Source: Paenibacillus glycanilyticus (GTDB taxonomy: Bacteria; Bacillota; Bacilli; Paenibacillales; Paenibacillaceae). From it: a DNA stretch of 64,000 nt. The position numbers and the translations under genes are program-made. Position 1 is the first letter of the stretch; every line of letters begins with the position of its first letter. The notes under the pieces were generated by a model. It saw nothing but the letters and a program-made list of their open reading frames with translations. It made no database searches and was not told where the DNA came from. This document shows positions 53,476 to 62,347 of this stretch, piece by piece. Location of the stretch: positions 62,001 to 126,000 of the forward strand of contig NZ_BSSQ01000011.1 of assembly GCF_030161375.1 (NCBI RefSeq), read 5' to 3'.

Positions 53476-54606
53476 ATGTTGGAGTTCGATTTGGATCTAG
53501 AGCAACTCGCTCAAATAAAAGTCATTGGTGTTGGCGGCGGCGGTAGCAACGCGGTTAATCGAATGATCGAAAACGGCGTTAAAGGCGTCGATTTTATAAC
53601 GGTAAATACGGATGCGCAAGCTTTGCATCTGGCAAAGTCCGAGCATAAGCTGCAAATCGGCGATAAGCTGACTCGTGGTCTTGGCGCGGGTGCTAATCCA
53701 GAGGTAGGCAAAAAGGCGGCTGAAGAGTCGAGAGAATTGGTTGTTCAGCAATTGAAAGGTTCGGACATGGTATTCGTGACGGCCGGCATGGGCGGCGGTA
53801 CGGGTACTGGCGCAGCTCCGGTTATCGCCGAGATTGCGCGCGAATGCGGTGCTCTTACGGTTGGCGTAGTTACTCGTCCGTTCACGTTCGAAGGCCGTAA
53901 ACGTTCCGCGCAAGCGGAGCTGGGTATCGAAGCGTTGAAGGAAAAGGTAGATACGCTGATCGTAATCCCTAACGACCGTTTGCTTGAGATTGTAGACAAG
54001 AAGACTCCGATGCTCGAAGCATTCCGCGAAGCGGACAACGTGCTTCGTCAAGCGGTACAAGGTATCTCCGACTTGATCGCGGTACCTGGTCTGATCAACC
54101 TTGACTTCGCGGACGTGAAGACGATCATGACGGAGCGCGGTTCGGCGCTGATGGGTATCGGTATCGCCACAGGCGAGAACCGTGCAGCAGAAGCGGCTAA
54201 GAAAGCCATCATGAGCCCGTTGCTCGAGACGTCCATTGACGGCGCTCGCGGCGTAATCATGAACATTACGGGCGGCAGCAACCTGTCCCTGTATGAGGTC
54301 AATGAAGCAGCCGAGATCGTTATCTCCGCTTCCGATCCGGAAGTAAATATGATCTTTGGTGCAATTATTGACGAAGATCTGAAAGATGAAATCAAGGTTA
54401 CGGTTATTGCAACAGGTTTCGAGAGCAAGCCAACCGCTGCAACTCGCCGTGCGCCTCAGCCGCAAGCTGAGCCGGAAGCACGCCCGACACCGACGCCTGC
54501 GTCGGCTTCGCAGCAAGCTGCCCCGGTTAAGCCGTTTGGCGCATCGACTTCGAGCGACCAGCTCGAAATCCCCGCGTTCCTGCGCAACCGTCGCAACGAC
54601 CGTTAA
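53476..54606 (+). CDS. ftsZ: cell division GTPase FtsZ
   Basis: A 376-residue tubulin homologue forming the Z-ring. GTP motifs: [24 protein letters not shown] (106-115), and NVDFADV-type [14 protein letters not shown] Pro/Ala/Gln-rich linker precedes the C-terminal peptide [11 protein letters not shown] that binds FtsA and SepF. ATG at 53476 ([10 protein letters not shown]) matches the family; the TTG at 53455 overlapping ftsA does not. Confidence 0.97.
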   Translation: MLEFDLDLEQLAQIKVIGVGGGGSNAVNRMIENGVKGVDFITVNTDAQALHLAKSEHKLQIGDKLTRGLGAGANPEVGKKAAEESRELVVQQLKGSDMVFVTAGMGGGTGTGAAPVIAEIARECGALTVGVVTRPFTFEGRKRSAQAELGIEALKEKVDTLIVIPNDRLLEIVDKKTPMLEAFREADNVLRQAVQGISDLIAVPGLINLDFADVKTIMTERGSALMGIGIATGENRAAEAAKKAIMSPLLETSIDGARGVIMNITGGSNLSLYEVNEAAEIVISASDPEVNMIFGAIIDEDLKDEIKVTVIATGFESKPTAATRRAPQPQAEPEARPTPTPASASQQAAPVKPFGASTSSDQLEIPAFLRNRRNDR

Positions 54607-54611
54607 TCTTA

Positions 54612-54651
54612 TAACGCCTGACCGGTACTCCGGTCAGGCGTTATTTTTTTT
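54612..54651 (+). terminator. intrinsic terminator of ftsZ
   Basis: A 14-bp stem TAACGCCTGACCGG/CCGGTCAGGCGTTA around TACT, followed by TTTTTTTT. Confidence 0.9.
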
Positions 54652-54687
54652 GTAGATCAAGCTAACCAACCAAACGTGCAAACGTGG

Positions 54688-55191
54688 CACCGTAAGCTCC
54701 AAAGGCAGCTAACAGGGTGGAAAAGTAACTAATGCTGCTGCTGTAAGCTTCAAAAGAAGCTTACACAGGTCGACCAGGCTTGCGTTACATGCAACTGCCG
54801 CACCGTAAGCTCCAAAGGCGGCTAACAGGGTGGAAAAGTAACCAATGCTGCTACTGTAAGCTCCAAAGGCGGCTAACAGCGTGGAAGAGTAACCAATGTT
54901 GCTGCTGTAAGCATCAAAAGAAGCTAACACAGGTCGACCAGGCTTACGTTACATGCAACTGCCGCACCGAAAGCTCCAAAGGCGGCTAGCAGGGTGGAGA
55001 AGTAACCAATGTTGCTGCTGTAAGCTTCAAAGGAAGCTAACACAAGTCAACCAACCCTACCATAAATGCAAACGTGGCACCGTAAGCTCCAAAGGCGGCT
55101 AACAGGGTGGAAAAGTAACCAATGCAGCTGCTGTAAGCTTCAAAGGAAGCTAACACAGGACAACCAACCCTACTATAAATGCAACTGCCTC
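54688..55191. repeat. composite tandem repeat, 113-bp unit
   Basis: Units begin with CACC(G)TAAGCTCC at 54688, 54801, 54965 and 55078. Spacings are 113, 164 and 113 bp; the 164 is 113 plus an extra 51-bp half-unit. Each unit holds half A (GTAAGCTCCAAAGGCGGCTA, then ACAGGGTGGAAAAGTAACCA) and half B (GTAAGCTTCAAAAGAAGC with a GTCGACCAGGCTTGCGTTAC-type tail). Half B has the inverted repeat GTAAGCTTC/GAAGCTTAC; half A has a weaker one, AGC.CC/GG.GGCT. A 113-bp period is not a multiple of three, so it is not a coding repeat. Confidence 0.88.
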
Positions 55192-55206
55192 ACGTAAGCA
55201 GAACCG

Positions 55207-55872
55207 TTACTTAAGTTTGTCATTATTAACAATGTAACAACGGACACGTTTCTCTCCGGAACCATGCTTAAGTAGTTTGTTATTTGCTAACATACTATGT
55301 AATAGGGTTCTAGTTCGCTTTTCCCCGATTTGTAGGTGCGCTCGAACATCAATCGGTCTCAAGGGCCTGCCAAGCCGCATGGCATACTTCAGAATCTCAG
55401 CCTCCAGTATCTCGTCCGCACTCACTTCATCTGTCCTGGGACGCCCCAAGCGCGAGCCGAAATACTGTTGCAGCGTTTGGATGCAGATCCGCGGCTTGTC
55501 CTTCACATCATCGTAAGAGAAACGCAGGACATCCCAGCCGTCGATCACCAGATGATTTTGCCTTGCTAAATTGTCCGAGAACTGCCAACGGCTAACGCCT
55601 GCGGCATGCGTGTTGTAGCCGTCTACTTCAATAGCAAGCCTCAAGACATCATCAACATAGGCAAAATCAAGATACCGCCTTCCCTCACGGAAATCGATTA
55701 GCTCAAACTCCGGATAAAGATGGTCAAATTGCAAGAATGCAGGCCACCACACTTTATCAAGAAACAGCTTGCCCTCATGGCTCACTCCTTCAGCCAATCT
55801 TCTTTTATTCTCACCGTTCCGTCTCTTAAGATGATCTTCGTACCAACTATTAAAAACTTCCTCATACGACAA
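55207..55872 (-). CDS. DUF559-like PD-(D/E)XK nuclease with C-terminal helical domain
   Basis: A 221-residue protein. The middle fits a Vsr/DUF559-type nuclease: D69 in RRYLDFAYV, E82-V-D84 in AIEVDG, then a D100...R104-Q run and GWDVLRFSYDDV. Residues about 150-221 look like a winged-helix part (DEILEAEILKYAMRLGRPL, TRTLLHSMLANNKLLKH). The substrate is unknown; relatives nick or cut DNA, some in repair, some linked to mobile elements. TTG at 55872 follows GGCGAGGAGCGTGACC. It lies opposite in strand to all flanking division and sporulation genes and directly beside the tandem repeats. Confidence 0.75.
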   Translation of the reverse strand: MSYEEVFNSWYEDHLKRRNGENKRRLAEGVSHEGKLFLDKVWWPAFLQFDHLYPEFELIDFREGRRYLDFAYVDDVLRLAIEVDGYNTHAAGVSRWQFSDNLARQNHLVIDGWDVLRFSYDDVKDKPRICIQTLQQYFGSRLGRPRTDEVSADEILEAEILKYAMRLGRPLRPIDVRAHLQIGEKRTRTLLHSMLANNKLLKHGSGEKRVRCYIVNNDKLK

Positions 55873-55904
55873 ATCCGGTCACGCTCCTCGCCAAATGGGA
55901 ATAA

Positions 55905-55955
55905 AAAAAGCCACGTCACAGGAAAGAATTCATCCTGAAGACGCGGCGTGTGCTT
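55905..55955 (-). terminator. terminator-like hairpin in the leader of the nuclease gene
   Basis: On the minus strand GCCGCGTC(tt)CAGGA pairs with TCCTG(tg)ACGTGGC around TGAATTCTT, followed by TTTTTTT. It sits upstream of the nuclease start, so it is either an attenuator for that gene or the end of another minus-strand transcript. Confidence 0.55.
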
Positions 55956-56040
55956 CACTGCCATAGGGATAATATGGATAAAGATTACCATAATCCAGAC
56001 TATGCAACAACCCTATAGCCCTATAAACTCGCATTTTACC

Positions 56041-56107
56041 CTCGACAAAAAAAGCTATGTCATACCGTCATGTTTAGACAGACTTTGAAATAGGATTTTT
56101 ATATACT
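56041..56107 (+). promoter_or_regulatory. candidate Spo0A-dependent spoIIG promoter
   Basis: The -10 box is TATACT (56102-56107). TAGACA (56075-56080) lies 21 bp before it, the unusual long spacing known for B. subtilis spoIIG. Two Spo0A-box-like sites are seen on the reverse orientation: CTCGACAAA (56041-56049; consensus TTCGACAAA) and TTAGACA (56074-56080; consensus TTCGACA), the latter overlapping the -35. Confidence 0.55.
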
Positions 56108-56175
56108 AGGGTCAATCGTTCTCTCTGGAAGGGAGGGCAACAGGTTGTCGTTCCAACCCGCTGGAAGGTGATGCT

Positions 56176-57099
56176 GTGGCTGTTTATGTCGATGTCATGT
56201 TTATGCGGGAGTTGCTTGTTGATGGCAGCATACTGCTGACTACCGCTTGGGTACGTCACATCCGGGCACGTCCTTGGCGGGTGTTGACGGCATCCAGCAT
56301 TGGTGCTTGTTACGTTGTTCTCATGCTTTATCCGCCGTTATCTATCTTATTTACATTGGCTGTAAAAATACTGATTTCGCTTCTTATGTTATGGGTTGCG
56401 TTTGGTTTCTCGTCAATCCAGAACTTATTCAGAAATATCGCCGCTTTCTACACCATTAATTTTGTTGCAGCGGGGGCGATAATCGGTATTCATTACTTGT
56501 TGATGCAAGGCTCAGGCGAAGTATGGCGTACGATCACCTTTATAAATGGCGGTATGCAGGTCGAGCTGAAGATGGGATTTATTTATCTTGTCGCGGCCTT
56601 TAGTATCGGCATTTACATATACCGCTCGGTTTATGTTCAGCGGCGTGAGAGGGAGCTGGTAAAAACCCATTTGGCCGAGGTGAAAATTCAAATCGGCGAC
56701 CGGGAGCATACATGCACCGGACTAATTGACACAGGGAACCAGCTGTACGATCCGTTAACGCGGACGCCAGTTATGGTTGTTGAAGCAAACTTGTGGCAAG
56801 ATGATCTGCCGGAATCCTGGATGAAGAGCATCCGGGAATCTCAAGTGGATCGGCTGGTTGCAGGACTTGGAGAAGAATCGTTTGCCTGGCAGGATCGACT
56901 GCGACTGGTACCCTACAGAGGAATCAATCGAGGATCGCAATTTATGCTGGCATTAAAACCGGATTATGTACAAATTGAGCGGGAAGGTCAAGTGTTCGTT
57001 ACACGGAAGGTGCTGGTCGGCATCGATGGCGGTAAACTTTCATCGGACAGCGCTTACCAAGCGATTATCCACCCGTCACTCGTTCAAAACAGCCAATGA
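56176..57099 (+). CDS. spoIIGA: sigma-E processing aspartic protease SpoIIGA
   Basis: A 307-residue protein with five N-terminal membrane segments (to about 150) and a C-terminal aspartic protease domain. The catalytic aspartate is about D185 in GLIDTGNQLYDPL. It cleaves pro-sigma-E in the mother-cell side of the sporulation septum after a SpoIIR signal. GTG at 56176 follows GGAAGGTGATGCT. sigE follows 51 bp downstream. Confidence 0.95.
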   Translation: MAVYVDVMFMRELLVDGSILLTTAWVRHIRARPWRVLTASSIGACYVVLMLYPPLSILFTLAVKILISLLMLWVAFGFSSIQNLFRNIAAFYTINFVAAGAIIGIHYLLMQGSGEVWRTITFINGGMQVELKMGFIYLVAAFSIGIYIYRSVYVQRRERELVKTHLAEVKIQIGDREHTCTGLIDTGNQLYDPLTRTPVMVVEANLWQDDLPESWMKSIRESQVDRLVAGLGEESFAWQDRLRLVPYRGINRGSQFMLALKPDYVQIEREGQVFVTRKVLVGIDGGKLSSDSAYQAIIHPSLVQNSQ

Positions 57100-57150
57100 T
57101 CGGATGAAGAAGAATGAACGCTAACATCAATTTGGGGAGGGATGGGCCGG

Positions 57151-57876
57151 ATGATGCTCGTCAAGTGGAAATTAGTCCTGCAGTTATATTATTATCGTGT
57201 TTTGTTTTTATTCGGATTAAAAAGCGAAGAAATCTATTATATCGGCGGCAGCGAGGCGCTTCCTCCGCCCCTCACCCGTGAAGAAGAGGAATATTTGCTC
57301 GATAAGCTGCCATCCGGCGATACCGCCATCCGTGCGATGCTCATTGAACGGAACTTGCGACTTGTCGTATACATTGCGCGTAAGTTCGAGAACACCGGCA
57401 TCCATATTGAAGATTTGGTATCGATCGGAGCTATCGGCCTCATCAAAGCGGTAAACACGTTTGATCCGGAGAAAAAAATCAAGCTGGCCACTTACGCTTC
57501 CCGTTGTATTGAAAATGAAATTTTGATGTACCTGCGCCGCAACAGCAAGACGCGCACAGAGGTATCTTTTGACGAGCCGCTTAACATTGATTGGGATGGC
57601 AACGAACTGCTCTTGTCGGATGTGCTTGGTACGGAGAATGATACGATCTACCGGAATATCGAGGAGCAGGTTGACCGTAAGTTGCTTCATAAAGCGTTAG
57701 ATAAGTTATCCGAACGGGAACGCATTATTATGGAACTACGCTTCGGACTTGCGGACGGCGAGGAAAAAACACAGAAGGATGTAGCCGATTTATTGGGCAT
57801 TTCCCAGTCCTATATCTCCCGTCTTGAGAAGCGGATTATCAAGCGGCTGCGTAAAGAATTCAACAAAATGGTGTAA
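57151..57876 (+). CDS. sigE: sporulation sigma factor SigE
   Basis: A 241-residue pro-sigma factor. The first ~30 residues are the hydrophobic/basic pro-sequence; the processing region [20 protein letters not shown] is closely conserved with Bacillus. Regions 2 ([35 protein letters not shown]) and 4 ([19 protein letters not shown]) follow. It directs early mother-cell transcription. ATG at 57151 is 9 nt after GGGGAGG; ATG at 57142 is too close to it. Confidence 0.95.
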   Translation: MMLVKWKLVLQLYYYRVLFLFGLKSEEIYYIGGSEALPPPLTREEEEYLLDKLPSGDTAIRAMLIERNLRLVVYIARKFENTGIHIEDLVSIGAIGLIKAVNTFDPEKKIKLATYASRCIENEILMYLRRNSKTRTEVSFDEPLNIDWDGNELLLSDVLGTENDTIYRNIEEQVDRKLLHKALDKLSERERIIMELRFGLADGEEKTQKDVADLLGISQSYISRLEKRIIKRLRKEFNKMV

Positions 57877-57981
57877 TGGTATACCCATTTTCGGGGCAAC
57901 AGATACCCCTGATTCGGAAGAATAAAATAGGGGTCCAGGGAGATAATGTACATTAATGTTTCTCCTTGGGAGGTAATCACG

Positions 57982-58764
57982 TTGACCCGAAATAAAGTCG
58001 AGATCTGTGGAGTGGATACCGCGAAACTGCCTGTCCTGACCAATGCCGAAATGCGGGAGTTGTTTACCGCACTACAAACCCAGAATGAATGGGCAGCAAG
58101 AGAGAAATTAGTTAACGGCAATTTAAGGCTGGTTCTAAGTGTCATTCAGCGGTTTAACAATAGGGGAGAGTTTGTGGACGACTTATTCCAAGTCGGCTGC
58201 ATCGGACTTATGAAGGCAATCGATAACTTCGATCTTAGCCAGAACGTCAAATTTTCCACCTACGCTGTACCGATGATTATCGGAGAAATTCGCCGTTACT
58301 TGCGTGACAATAATCCTATCCGCGTATCGCGGAGTCTTAGGGATATTGCCTATAAAGCGCTGCAGGTTCGTGACAGCCTGACGAATCAGAATTCGCGTGA
58401 ACCAACGATCTTTGAAATTTCCGAAGCCTTAAACGTACCAAAAGAAGATGTCGTATTTGCACTAGACGCGATTCAAGATCCGGTCTCGCTCTTTGAACCG
58501 ATCTATCATGACGGTGGAGATCCCATCTATGTGATGGACCAGATCAGCGATGACAAGAATAAAGATGTTTCTTGGATTGAAGAAATTGCCCTTCGCGAGG
58601 CGATGCACAAGCTGAACGACCGCGAGAAAATGATTTTATCCATGCGCTTCTTTGAAGGCAAGACGCAGATGGAAGTAGCCGACGAAATCGGTATTTCGCA
58701 AGCTCAGGTATCCAGGCTGGAGAAGTCCGCGATCCAACAAATGCAAAAGCATGTCAAAACATGA
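57982..58764 (+). CDS. sigG: forespore sigma factor SigG
   Basis: A 260-residue sigma factor, the length of the B. subtilis protein, with the shared start TRNKVEICGVDTAKLPVL. Regions 2 (QVGCIGLMKAIDNFDLSQ), 3 and 4 (VADEIGISQAQVSRLEKSA) are intact. It drives late forespore genes. TTG at 57982 follows TTGGGAGGTAATCACG; the ATG at 57946 would put that site inside the coding region. The 105-bp gap from sigE may hold its own forespore promoter, which I could not fix. Confidence 0.95.
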   Translation: MTRNKVEICGVDTAKLPVLTNAEMRELFTALQTQNEWAAREKLVNGNLRLVLSVIQRFNNRGEFVDDLFQVGCIGLMKAIDNFDLSQNVKFSTYAVPMIIGEIRRYLRDNNPIRVSRSLRDIAYKALQVRDSLTNQNSREPTIFEISEALNVPKEDVVFALDAIQDPVSLFEPIYHDGGDPIYVMDQISDDKNKDVSWIEEIALREAMHKLNDREKMILSMRFFEGKTQMEVADEIGISQAQVSRLEKSAIQQMQKHVKT

Positions 58765-58790
58765 ACGGTGCCGTCTGGCACCGTTTTTTT
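58764..58790 (+). terminator. intrinsic terminator of sigG
   Basis: AACGGTGCC pairs with GGCACCGTT around GTCT, followed by TTTTT. Confidence 0.88.
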
Positions 58791-58913
58791 GTTGTTCATG
58801 GCTGGAAATAAGGACAAGTCCGAATTGTTTTTTTTCGGGAACAGGACATTTTGGGCGTTTTGTACATATAGATTAGTGAGGGTGTTTATCCCGTGAAGAG
58901 GGGTGAAGCGCAA

Positions 58914-59192
58914 ATGAAAATATCCGATTTTCAAACAAAGGATGTTATTAATATTGTGGACGGCAAAAAGCTGGGGCAGATCAGCGATCTTGAACTGGAC
59001 CTTCGCCAAGGCCGCATTGATGCTATTGTTATTCCGCAATTTACAAGATTTCTTGGGATGTTCGGCAACGGCGGAACCGAGGTTGTCATCCCGTGGCGCA
59101 ATATTGTGAAGATCGGGGCGGACGTGGTACTCGTACGATTGGATGAAGGAAGCAAGAAACTGGAAGAAGAAGATTTGCACGCGCGCACATAA
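58914..59192 (+). CDS. ylmC: YlmC/YmxH-family sporulation protein (PRC-barrel)
   Basis: A 92-residue PRC-barrel-like protein, MKISDFQTKDVINIVDGKKLG then a DLELD strand. It is the first gene of the ylm run. YlmC/YmxH proteins are spore-former specific but of unknown function. ATG at 58914 follows AGAGGGGTGAAGC. Confidence 0.85.
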   Translation: MKISDFQTKDVINIVDGKKLGQISDLELDLRQGRIDAIVIPQFTRFLGMFGNGGTEVVIPWRNIVKIGADVVLVRLDEGSKKLEEEDLHART

Positions 59193-59225
59193 CAGGTTAA
59201 ACTGCTTACAGAGGTGAGTGCCCGT

Positions 59226-60080
59226 ATGGAATCGTTTAAATCTGTACCAACGGCGAAGGGACCTTCGCTTTTTTTATTGCCATCCTGGATGGATCGCAAT
59301 AACCGGCTGACCGCCGGATTTACCGGCCGGGGCGGCGGAGTCAGCGAAGATGCGTGGGCATCGTTAAATGTAGGTCTTCACGTAGGAGATGCGGATGAAG
59401 ACGTTGTTCGCAATCGTCGGCTTATAACGGAAGCGATCGGTTGGCCGTTCGAGGCTTGGACTTGCGGTGAACAGGTGCATGGCTGCGAAGTATTTCAGGT
59501 AACGGAAAGCGAGCGTGGAATGGGTAGAGAGTCCCGCGCTTCCGCGATTGCGGATACTGACGGTCTGATGACGAATATACCCGGGGTGCTGCTGGCATCC
59601 TTTTACGCGGATTGCGTTCCGCTTTATTTCTATGATCCGGAGAATCAAGCGGTAGCCTTGGCGCACGCGGGTTGGAAAGGAACCGTACAGCAAATTGCGA
59701 CACGGACGATCGAAGCGATGCAGGAACAGTACGGAACGAAACCCGAGGAACTTCTTTGCGCCATCGGTCCGTCGATTAGCGATTGCTGTTATGAAGTAGA
59801 CGGTTTTGTGATTGATAAGCTTCAACCATTGGTAGAGGAACTTGCGCGAGAGCTGACGGTTGACCCTGAACTTATGATGACATTGGTGGAAAACGGTAAA
59901 GCTATGGTAAACTTAAAACAAATTAACCGACACATTATGCTGAAAGCAGGAATTTTGCCGATTCATATCGAATTATCCCAGTGGTGCACGGGATGCAGTA
60001 CGGATCAATTTTTCTCCCACCGGAAAGAGGGCGGCAAAACAGGCCGAATGGCCAGCTGGATCGGTATCCGGGAAAGGTGA
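59226..60080 (+). CDS. pgeF: peptidoglycan editing factor PgeF (YlmD, DUF152)
   Basis: A 284-residue protein of the multicopper-like DUF152 family. Conserved metal-site region: FYADCVPLYF and AHAGWKGTVQQI; SQWCTGCSTDQFFSHRKEG near the end. The E. coli homologue removes misplaced amino acids from muropeptide precursors; purine nucleosidase-like activity has been shown for relatives. ATG at 59226 follows AGAGGTGAGTGCCCGT. Part of the ylmC-divIVA run. Confidence 0.9.
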   Translation: MESFKSVPTAKGPSLFLLPSWMDRNNRLTAGFTGRGGGVSEDAWASLNVGLHVGDADEDVVRNRRLITEAIGWPFEAWTCGEQVHGCEVFQVTESERGMGRESRASAIADTDGLMTNIPGVLLASFYADCVPLYFYDPENQAVALAHAGWKGTVQQIATRTIEAMQEQYGTKPEELLCAIGPSISDCCYEVDGFVIDKLQPLVEELARELTVDPELMMTLVENGKAMVNLKQINRHIMLKAGILPIHIELSQWCTGCSTDQFFSHRKEGGKTGRMASWIGIRER

Positions 60081-60084
60081 ACGA

Positions 60085-60813
60085 ATGACAAACGCGATTA
60101 AAGAAGCATTGCAAGTCAGAATCGAAGAAGTGGAGCGCCGAATTTCTGCCGCCTGTGAGAAAAGCGGCCGCAGCCGTGATGAAGTGAACATTATTGCGGT
60201 TACGAAATATGTGGCCTTGGCGACAGCGGAGGCGGCATATGAACTTGGACTCCAGCATCTTGGCGAGAACCGCTGGCAGGATGCAAAGGAAAAATGGGAA
60301 GCCATAAGCGGCAGCGAAACGGATGAGTACGGCGGACAAGCCGTCTGGCATTTCATCGGATCCCTGCAGACAAACAAGGTAAAAGACGTCATCGGTAAAT
60401 TTACATACATACATTCGCTTGATCGTCTGTCGTTAGCGGAGGCGATCGACAAACGGGCTTCCCAGCTTGGTCTTACCGTTCCTTGCTTTATCCAGGTTAA
60501 CGTATCAGGGGAACAGTCGAAGCACGGTCTTGAGCCTGAAGAGCTTCCGGCATTTCTAACTAAGGTTAAGGAATTATCATCGCTGCGCATAATCGGTTTA
60601 ATGACGATGGCGCCTTATGAGACGGAAGCAGAAGAGACGAGGCCGGTGTTTCGCGCGTTGCGCGATCTGAAGAACGAGATGAATGAGCGCTCGATCCTCC
60701 CGGAGCCAATGACGGAACTATCCATGGGTATGTCAGGAGATTTCGAAGTGGCGATTGAGGAAGGCGCAACCTGGATTCGATTAGGAACGATACTCGTTGG
60801 AAAAGAGGGGTAG
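60085..60813 (+). CDS. ylmE: YggS-family PLP homeostasis protein (YlmE)
   Basis: A 242-residue alanine-racemase-fold PLP-binding protein without known catalysis. The PLP lysine is K41 in AVTKYV; also HFIGSLQTNKVKD, GLMTMAPYE and LSMGMSGDFEVAIEEGATWIRLG (in part). It maintains pyridoxal phosphate balance. Starts 4 bp after pgeF, with AGGTGAACG upstream. Confidence 0.93.
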   Translation: MTNAIKEALQVRIEEVERRISAACEKSGRSRDEVNIIAVTKYVALATAEAAYELGLQHLGENRWQDAKEKWEAISGSETDEYGGQAVWHFIGSLQTNKVKDVIGKFTYIHSLDRLSLAEAIDKRASQLGLTVPCFIQVNVSGEQSKHGLEPEELPAFLTKVKELSSLRIIGLMTMAPYETEAEETRPVFRALRDLKNEMNERSILPEPMTELSMGMSGDFEVAIEEGATWIRLGTILVGKEG

Positions 60814-60816
60814 AGC

Positions 60817-61281
60817 ATGAGTGTAATGAACCGATTTATGAACTTTCTTGGTCTTCAGGAGGAAGAAGAGGTTGTAGAACGCGAAAGAGTTGTACAGCAG
60901 CAACCGGAAGAACCGGAAGTTGAAACTTCTCCGTTCGAAGCACGTAGAAACTCCAAAGGCGGCAATAACAACAATATTGTAAGCATTCATTCGCAGAAGA
61001 GCGTACGCGTCGTGCTAAGCGAACCTCGCTCTTACGATGAAGCGCAAGATATTGCCGACCATCTGCGTTCGCGCCGGGCGGTTATCGTGAATTTACAGCG
61101 TGTACGCACGGATTTGGCTGTACGGATTGTTGATTTCTTAAGCGGAACGGTTTACGCGCTTAACGGCCACATTTCGAAGCTTGGGCCAAACATCTTCCTG
61201 TGCACACCGGATTCTGTAGAAATTCAAGGCGCCATTACCGAAATGCTGGCAGAGGATATTGATTACAATAAGATGAGGTGA
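60817..61281 (+). CDS. sepF: cell division protein SepF
   Basis: A 154-residue protein: N-terminal amphipathic helix ([13 protein letters not shown]) for membrane binding, acidic Gln/Glu-rich linker, and the C-terminal SepF domain ([37 protein letters not shown]). It is an FtsZ membrane anchor and organises septum shape. Overlapping spacing to ylmE (4 bp) and ylmG (6 bp) indicates an operon. Confidence 0.95.
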   Translation: MSVMNRFMNFLGLQEEEEVVERERVVQQQPEEPEVETSPFEARRNSKGGNNNNIVSIHSQKSVRVVLSEPRSYDEAQDIADHLRSRRAVIVNLQRVRTDLAVRIVDFLSGTVYALNGHISKLGPNIFLCTPDSVEIQGAITEMLAEDIDYNKMR

Positions 61282-61287
61282 CCTTGA

Positions 61288-61560
61288 TTGACTGTTTCTT
61301 CGTTAATTATGAATCTACAGAGCATTTACAGCTTTATGATTATTGGCTACGTATTATTGTCCTGGTTGCCAAATGCACGTGAGAGTTTTATTGGGGTATG
61401 GCTTGGCAAATTGGTAGAACCGTATCTCGGCATTTTCCGCAGATTCATTCCACCGATTGGCGGCATGCTTGATCTTTCCCCAATCATTGCGATTTTTGCA
61501 TTGCGCTTTATTGCGTTTGGCGTTATCGCGGTTCTTGAGTTCATTTTGAACATGTTCTAA
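61288..61560 (+). CDS. ylmG: YggT-family membrane protein (YlmG)
   Basis: A 90-residue protein with two membrane segments (about 8-28 and 62-84) and the family phrase YVLLSWLPNARES. YlmG/YggT proteins are linked to division and, in chloroplasts, nucleoid placement. TTG at 61288 follows AGGTGACCTTGA. Confidence 0.88.
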   Translation: MTVSSLIMNLQSIYSFMIIGYVLLSWLPNARESFIGVWLGKLVEPYLGIFRRFIPPIGGMLDLSPIIAIFALRFIAFGVIAVLEFILNMF

Positions 61561-61573
61561 GGAAGGACAGCTT

Positions 61574-62347
61574 ATGAATAAAGCAGTATATGAACATTTC
61601 CATCCGGATGAGAAACCATTTGTCGACCGGGCAATGGAGTGGGTAGAACGGTCCGCGCAGCTTCATGAGCTGAAGCGGACCGATTTTTTAGATCCGAGAC
61701 AATCGCAGATCTTGCAAATGCTTGCGAACCGGGATCCGGACGTGAAGCTGCGGCTCGACGGCGGTTATCCGGAGGCAGAACGCTGCAGAGCAATCATCGG
61801 GCCGGAGTATCGTTATTTAGAGGATGAACCGGCTGGTTTATCTGTGCTTGCCGTAACAGGCGGCGGCAGTGAGCTTGATCACGGAGATTATCTAGGCGCG
61901 TTGCTTGGTCTCGGCGTCAAACGTGATCGAATTGGAGATATTCATGTTCATGAGGACTACGCGCATATAATGGTTTTAGACGAAATTGCCGATTACTTAA
62001 ATGTACACTTAAGACAAGTGCATCGTGCGAGCGTACTTACGGAAATCATTCCCATCTCAGAGCTGAAGCCCGTTGTACCTGACCTTCAAGAAATGTCCTT
62101 CACCGTCGCATCTATGCGGCTTGATGGAATCGCCAGCGACGTTTACCGGATTAGCAGGACCAAGATCGTAGATCCGATCCGCGCGGGTAGATGCAGAGTG
62201 AATTGGAAGACAGTCGAGAATCCGTCCGAGCCACTAAAAATGGGAGACGTAATCTCCTTCAAAGGTCTTGGTCGATTCAAAGTACTGGAAGTGGATGGCA
62301 TGACAAAAAAGGGAAGAATTCGTGTTAGGGTTGGTAAATTTATTTAA
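61574..62347 (+). CDS. ylmH: S4-domain RNA-binding protein YlmH
   Basis: A 257-residue protein with an N-terminal YlmH domain (DPRQSQILQML, SELDHGDYLGALLGLG, DKIGDIHVHED-type KRDRIGDIHVHED) and C-terminal S4 domain (about 180-250: VSRTKIVDPIRAGRCRVNW-like). YlmH is involved in ribosome rescue on peptidyl-tRNA 50S complexes in B. subtilis. ATG at 61574 follows AAGGACAGCTT. Confidence 0.92.
   Translation: MNKAVYEHFHPDEKPFVDRAMEWVERSAQLHELKRTDFLDPRQSQILQMLANRDPDVKLRLDGGYPEAERCRAIIGPEYRYLEDEPAGLSVLAVTGGGSELDHGDYLGALLGLGVKRDRIGDIHVHEDYAHIMVLDEIADYLNVHLRQVHRASVLTEIIPISELKPVVPDLQEMSFTVASMRLDGIASDVYRISRTKIVDPIRAGRCRVNWKTVENPSEPLKMGDVISFKGLGRFKVLEVDGMTKKGRIRVRVGKFI

Noticed and set aside
54709-54989. 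Repetitive frames on both strands in the ftsZ-downstream repeats
   Set aside because: They stay open only because half-unit A is 51 bp; the full 113-bp unit shifts frame, so no repeat protein is encoded across the array.
54652-55200. Tandem array considered as a CRISPR
   Set aside because: Repeats are long, contiguous and contain no unique spacers of constant length, and no cas genes are near.
55782-55991. 69-codon minus-strand frame upstream of the nuclease
   Set aside because: It runs through a terminator hairpin and overlaps the nuclease start in another frame; no homology or ribosome site seen.
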